From assembly GCF_003863335.1 (NCBI RefSeq), contig NZ_RRAZ01000012.1, forward strand, positions 1 through 64,000: a stretch of 64,000 nucleotides of DNA. The letters run 5' to 3'. The translations under genes were made by a program, and so were the position numbers. A model generated the notes under the pieces. It had not been told where the DNA came from. It saw only the letters and a list, made by a program, of their open reading frames with translations, and did no database searches. The stretch is from Falsigemmobacter faecalis (GTDB lineage: Bacteria > Pseudomonadota > Alphaproteobacteria > Rhodobacterales > Rhodobacteraceae). Shown here piece by piece: positions 63,998-64,000 of the stretch (position 1 is the stretch's first letter; the number at the start of each line of letters is the position of its first letter).

Positions 63998-64000
63998 CAG

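Overview
This 64 kb window is high-GC chromosomal DNA from an alphaproteobacterium, most likely a member of the Rhodobacterales (Rhodobacteraceae/Paracoccaceae). The call rests on gene content and local order: pseudoazurin, a DUF6455 protein behind an FNR-type box, hisC overlapping a prephenate dehydrogenase gene, leuC/leuD/leuB, rsfS-rlmH, an extensin-family protein, an IalB-family protein, and a Uup-like ABC-F protein near a cold-shock gene. No rRNA operon, prophage, CRISPR array or defence island is visible. Most of the window is conserved core genome.

Layout. 1-620: a 7-bp tandem repeat and two identical tRNA-Asp/terminator cassettes. 0.7-8.4 kb: RcnB-like secreted protein, DEDDh exonuclease and sirtuin (overlapping pair), pseudoazurin, an FNR-box/DUF6455 unit, a nitrilase, divergently placed candidate halves of the tRNA-modifying enzyme MnmC, and two tandem EamA transporters. 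8.4-12.7 kb: uvrB, a membrane-anchored PIN/NYN RNase, a GlsB-type membrane protein, rlmH and rsfS. 13.1-18.9 kb: leuC, leuD and leuB with unrelated membrane/secreted genes between them. 19-28.5 kb: DUF805, an alanine:sodium symporter, a glycosyltransferase, ssb, and a group of cell-wall enzymes (lytic transglycosylase, DUF882 peptidase, L,D-transpeptidase) ending in a PIN-domain gene.

28.6-40.1 kb: YicC, guanylate kinase, gamma-carbonic anhydrase, rpsD with a structured leader, a UPF0114 protein, hisC-tyrC, extensin family, GIY-YIG, a uracil/xanthine permease, DUF486, cspA and the ABC-F ATPase. 40.2-46.1 kb: a complete five-gene oligopeptide/dipeptide ABC importer operon behind a recognisable sigma70-type promoter. 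46.1-47.4 kb: a gene-poor stretch holding a decayed IS66-family insertion sequence. 47.5-56.5 kb: edd, a 61-aa protein, an RlmI-like rRNA methyltransferase, a 49-aa membrane protein, tandem M20 amidohydrolases, and a translationally coupled lpxD-ACP-ketosynthase operon. 56.6-64 kb: IalB-like protein, a HerA-type ATPase, a three-gene overlapping operon (gph, PLP decarboxylase, TPM-domain protein), asd, and an edge gene.

I did not find a clearly new multi-gene system. The items most worth a second look are the lpxD-ACP-ketosynthase unit, the rpsD leader, the 49-aa membrane protein, the FNR-box DUF6455 unit beside pseudoazurin, and the hairpin-rich 57.4-57.6 kb interval. All family assignments come from reading motifs and remembered family features; no database search was run.
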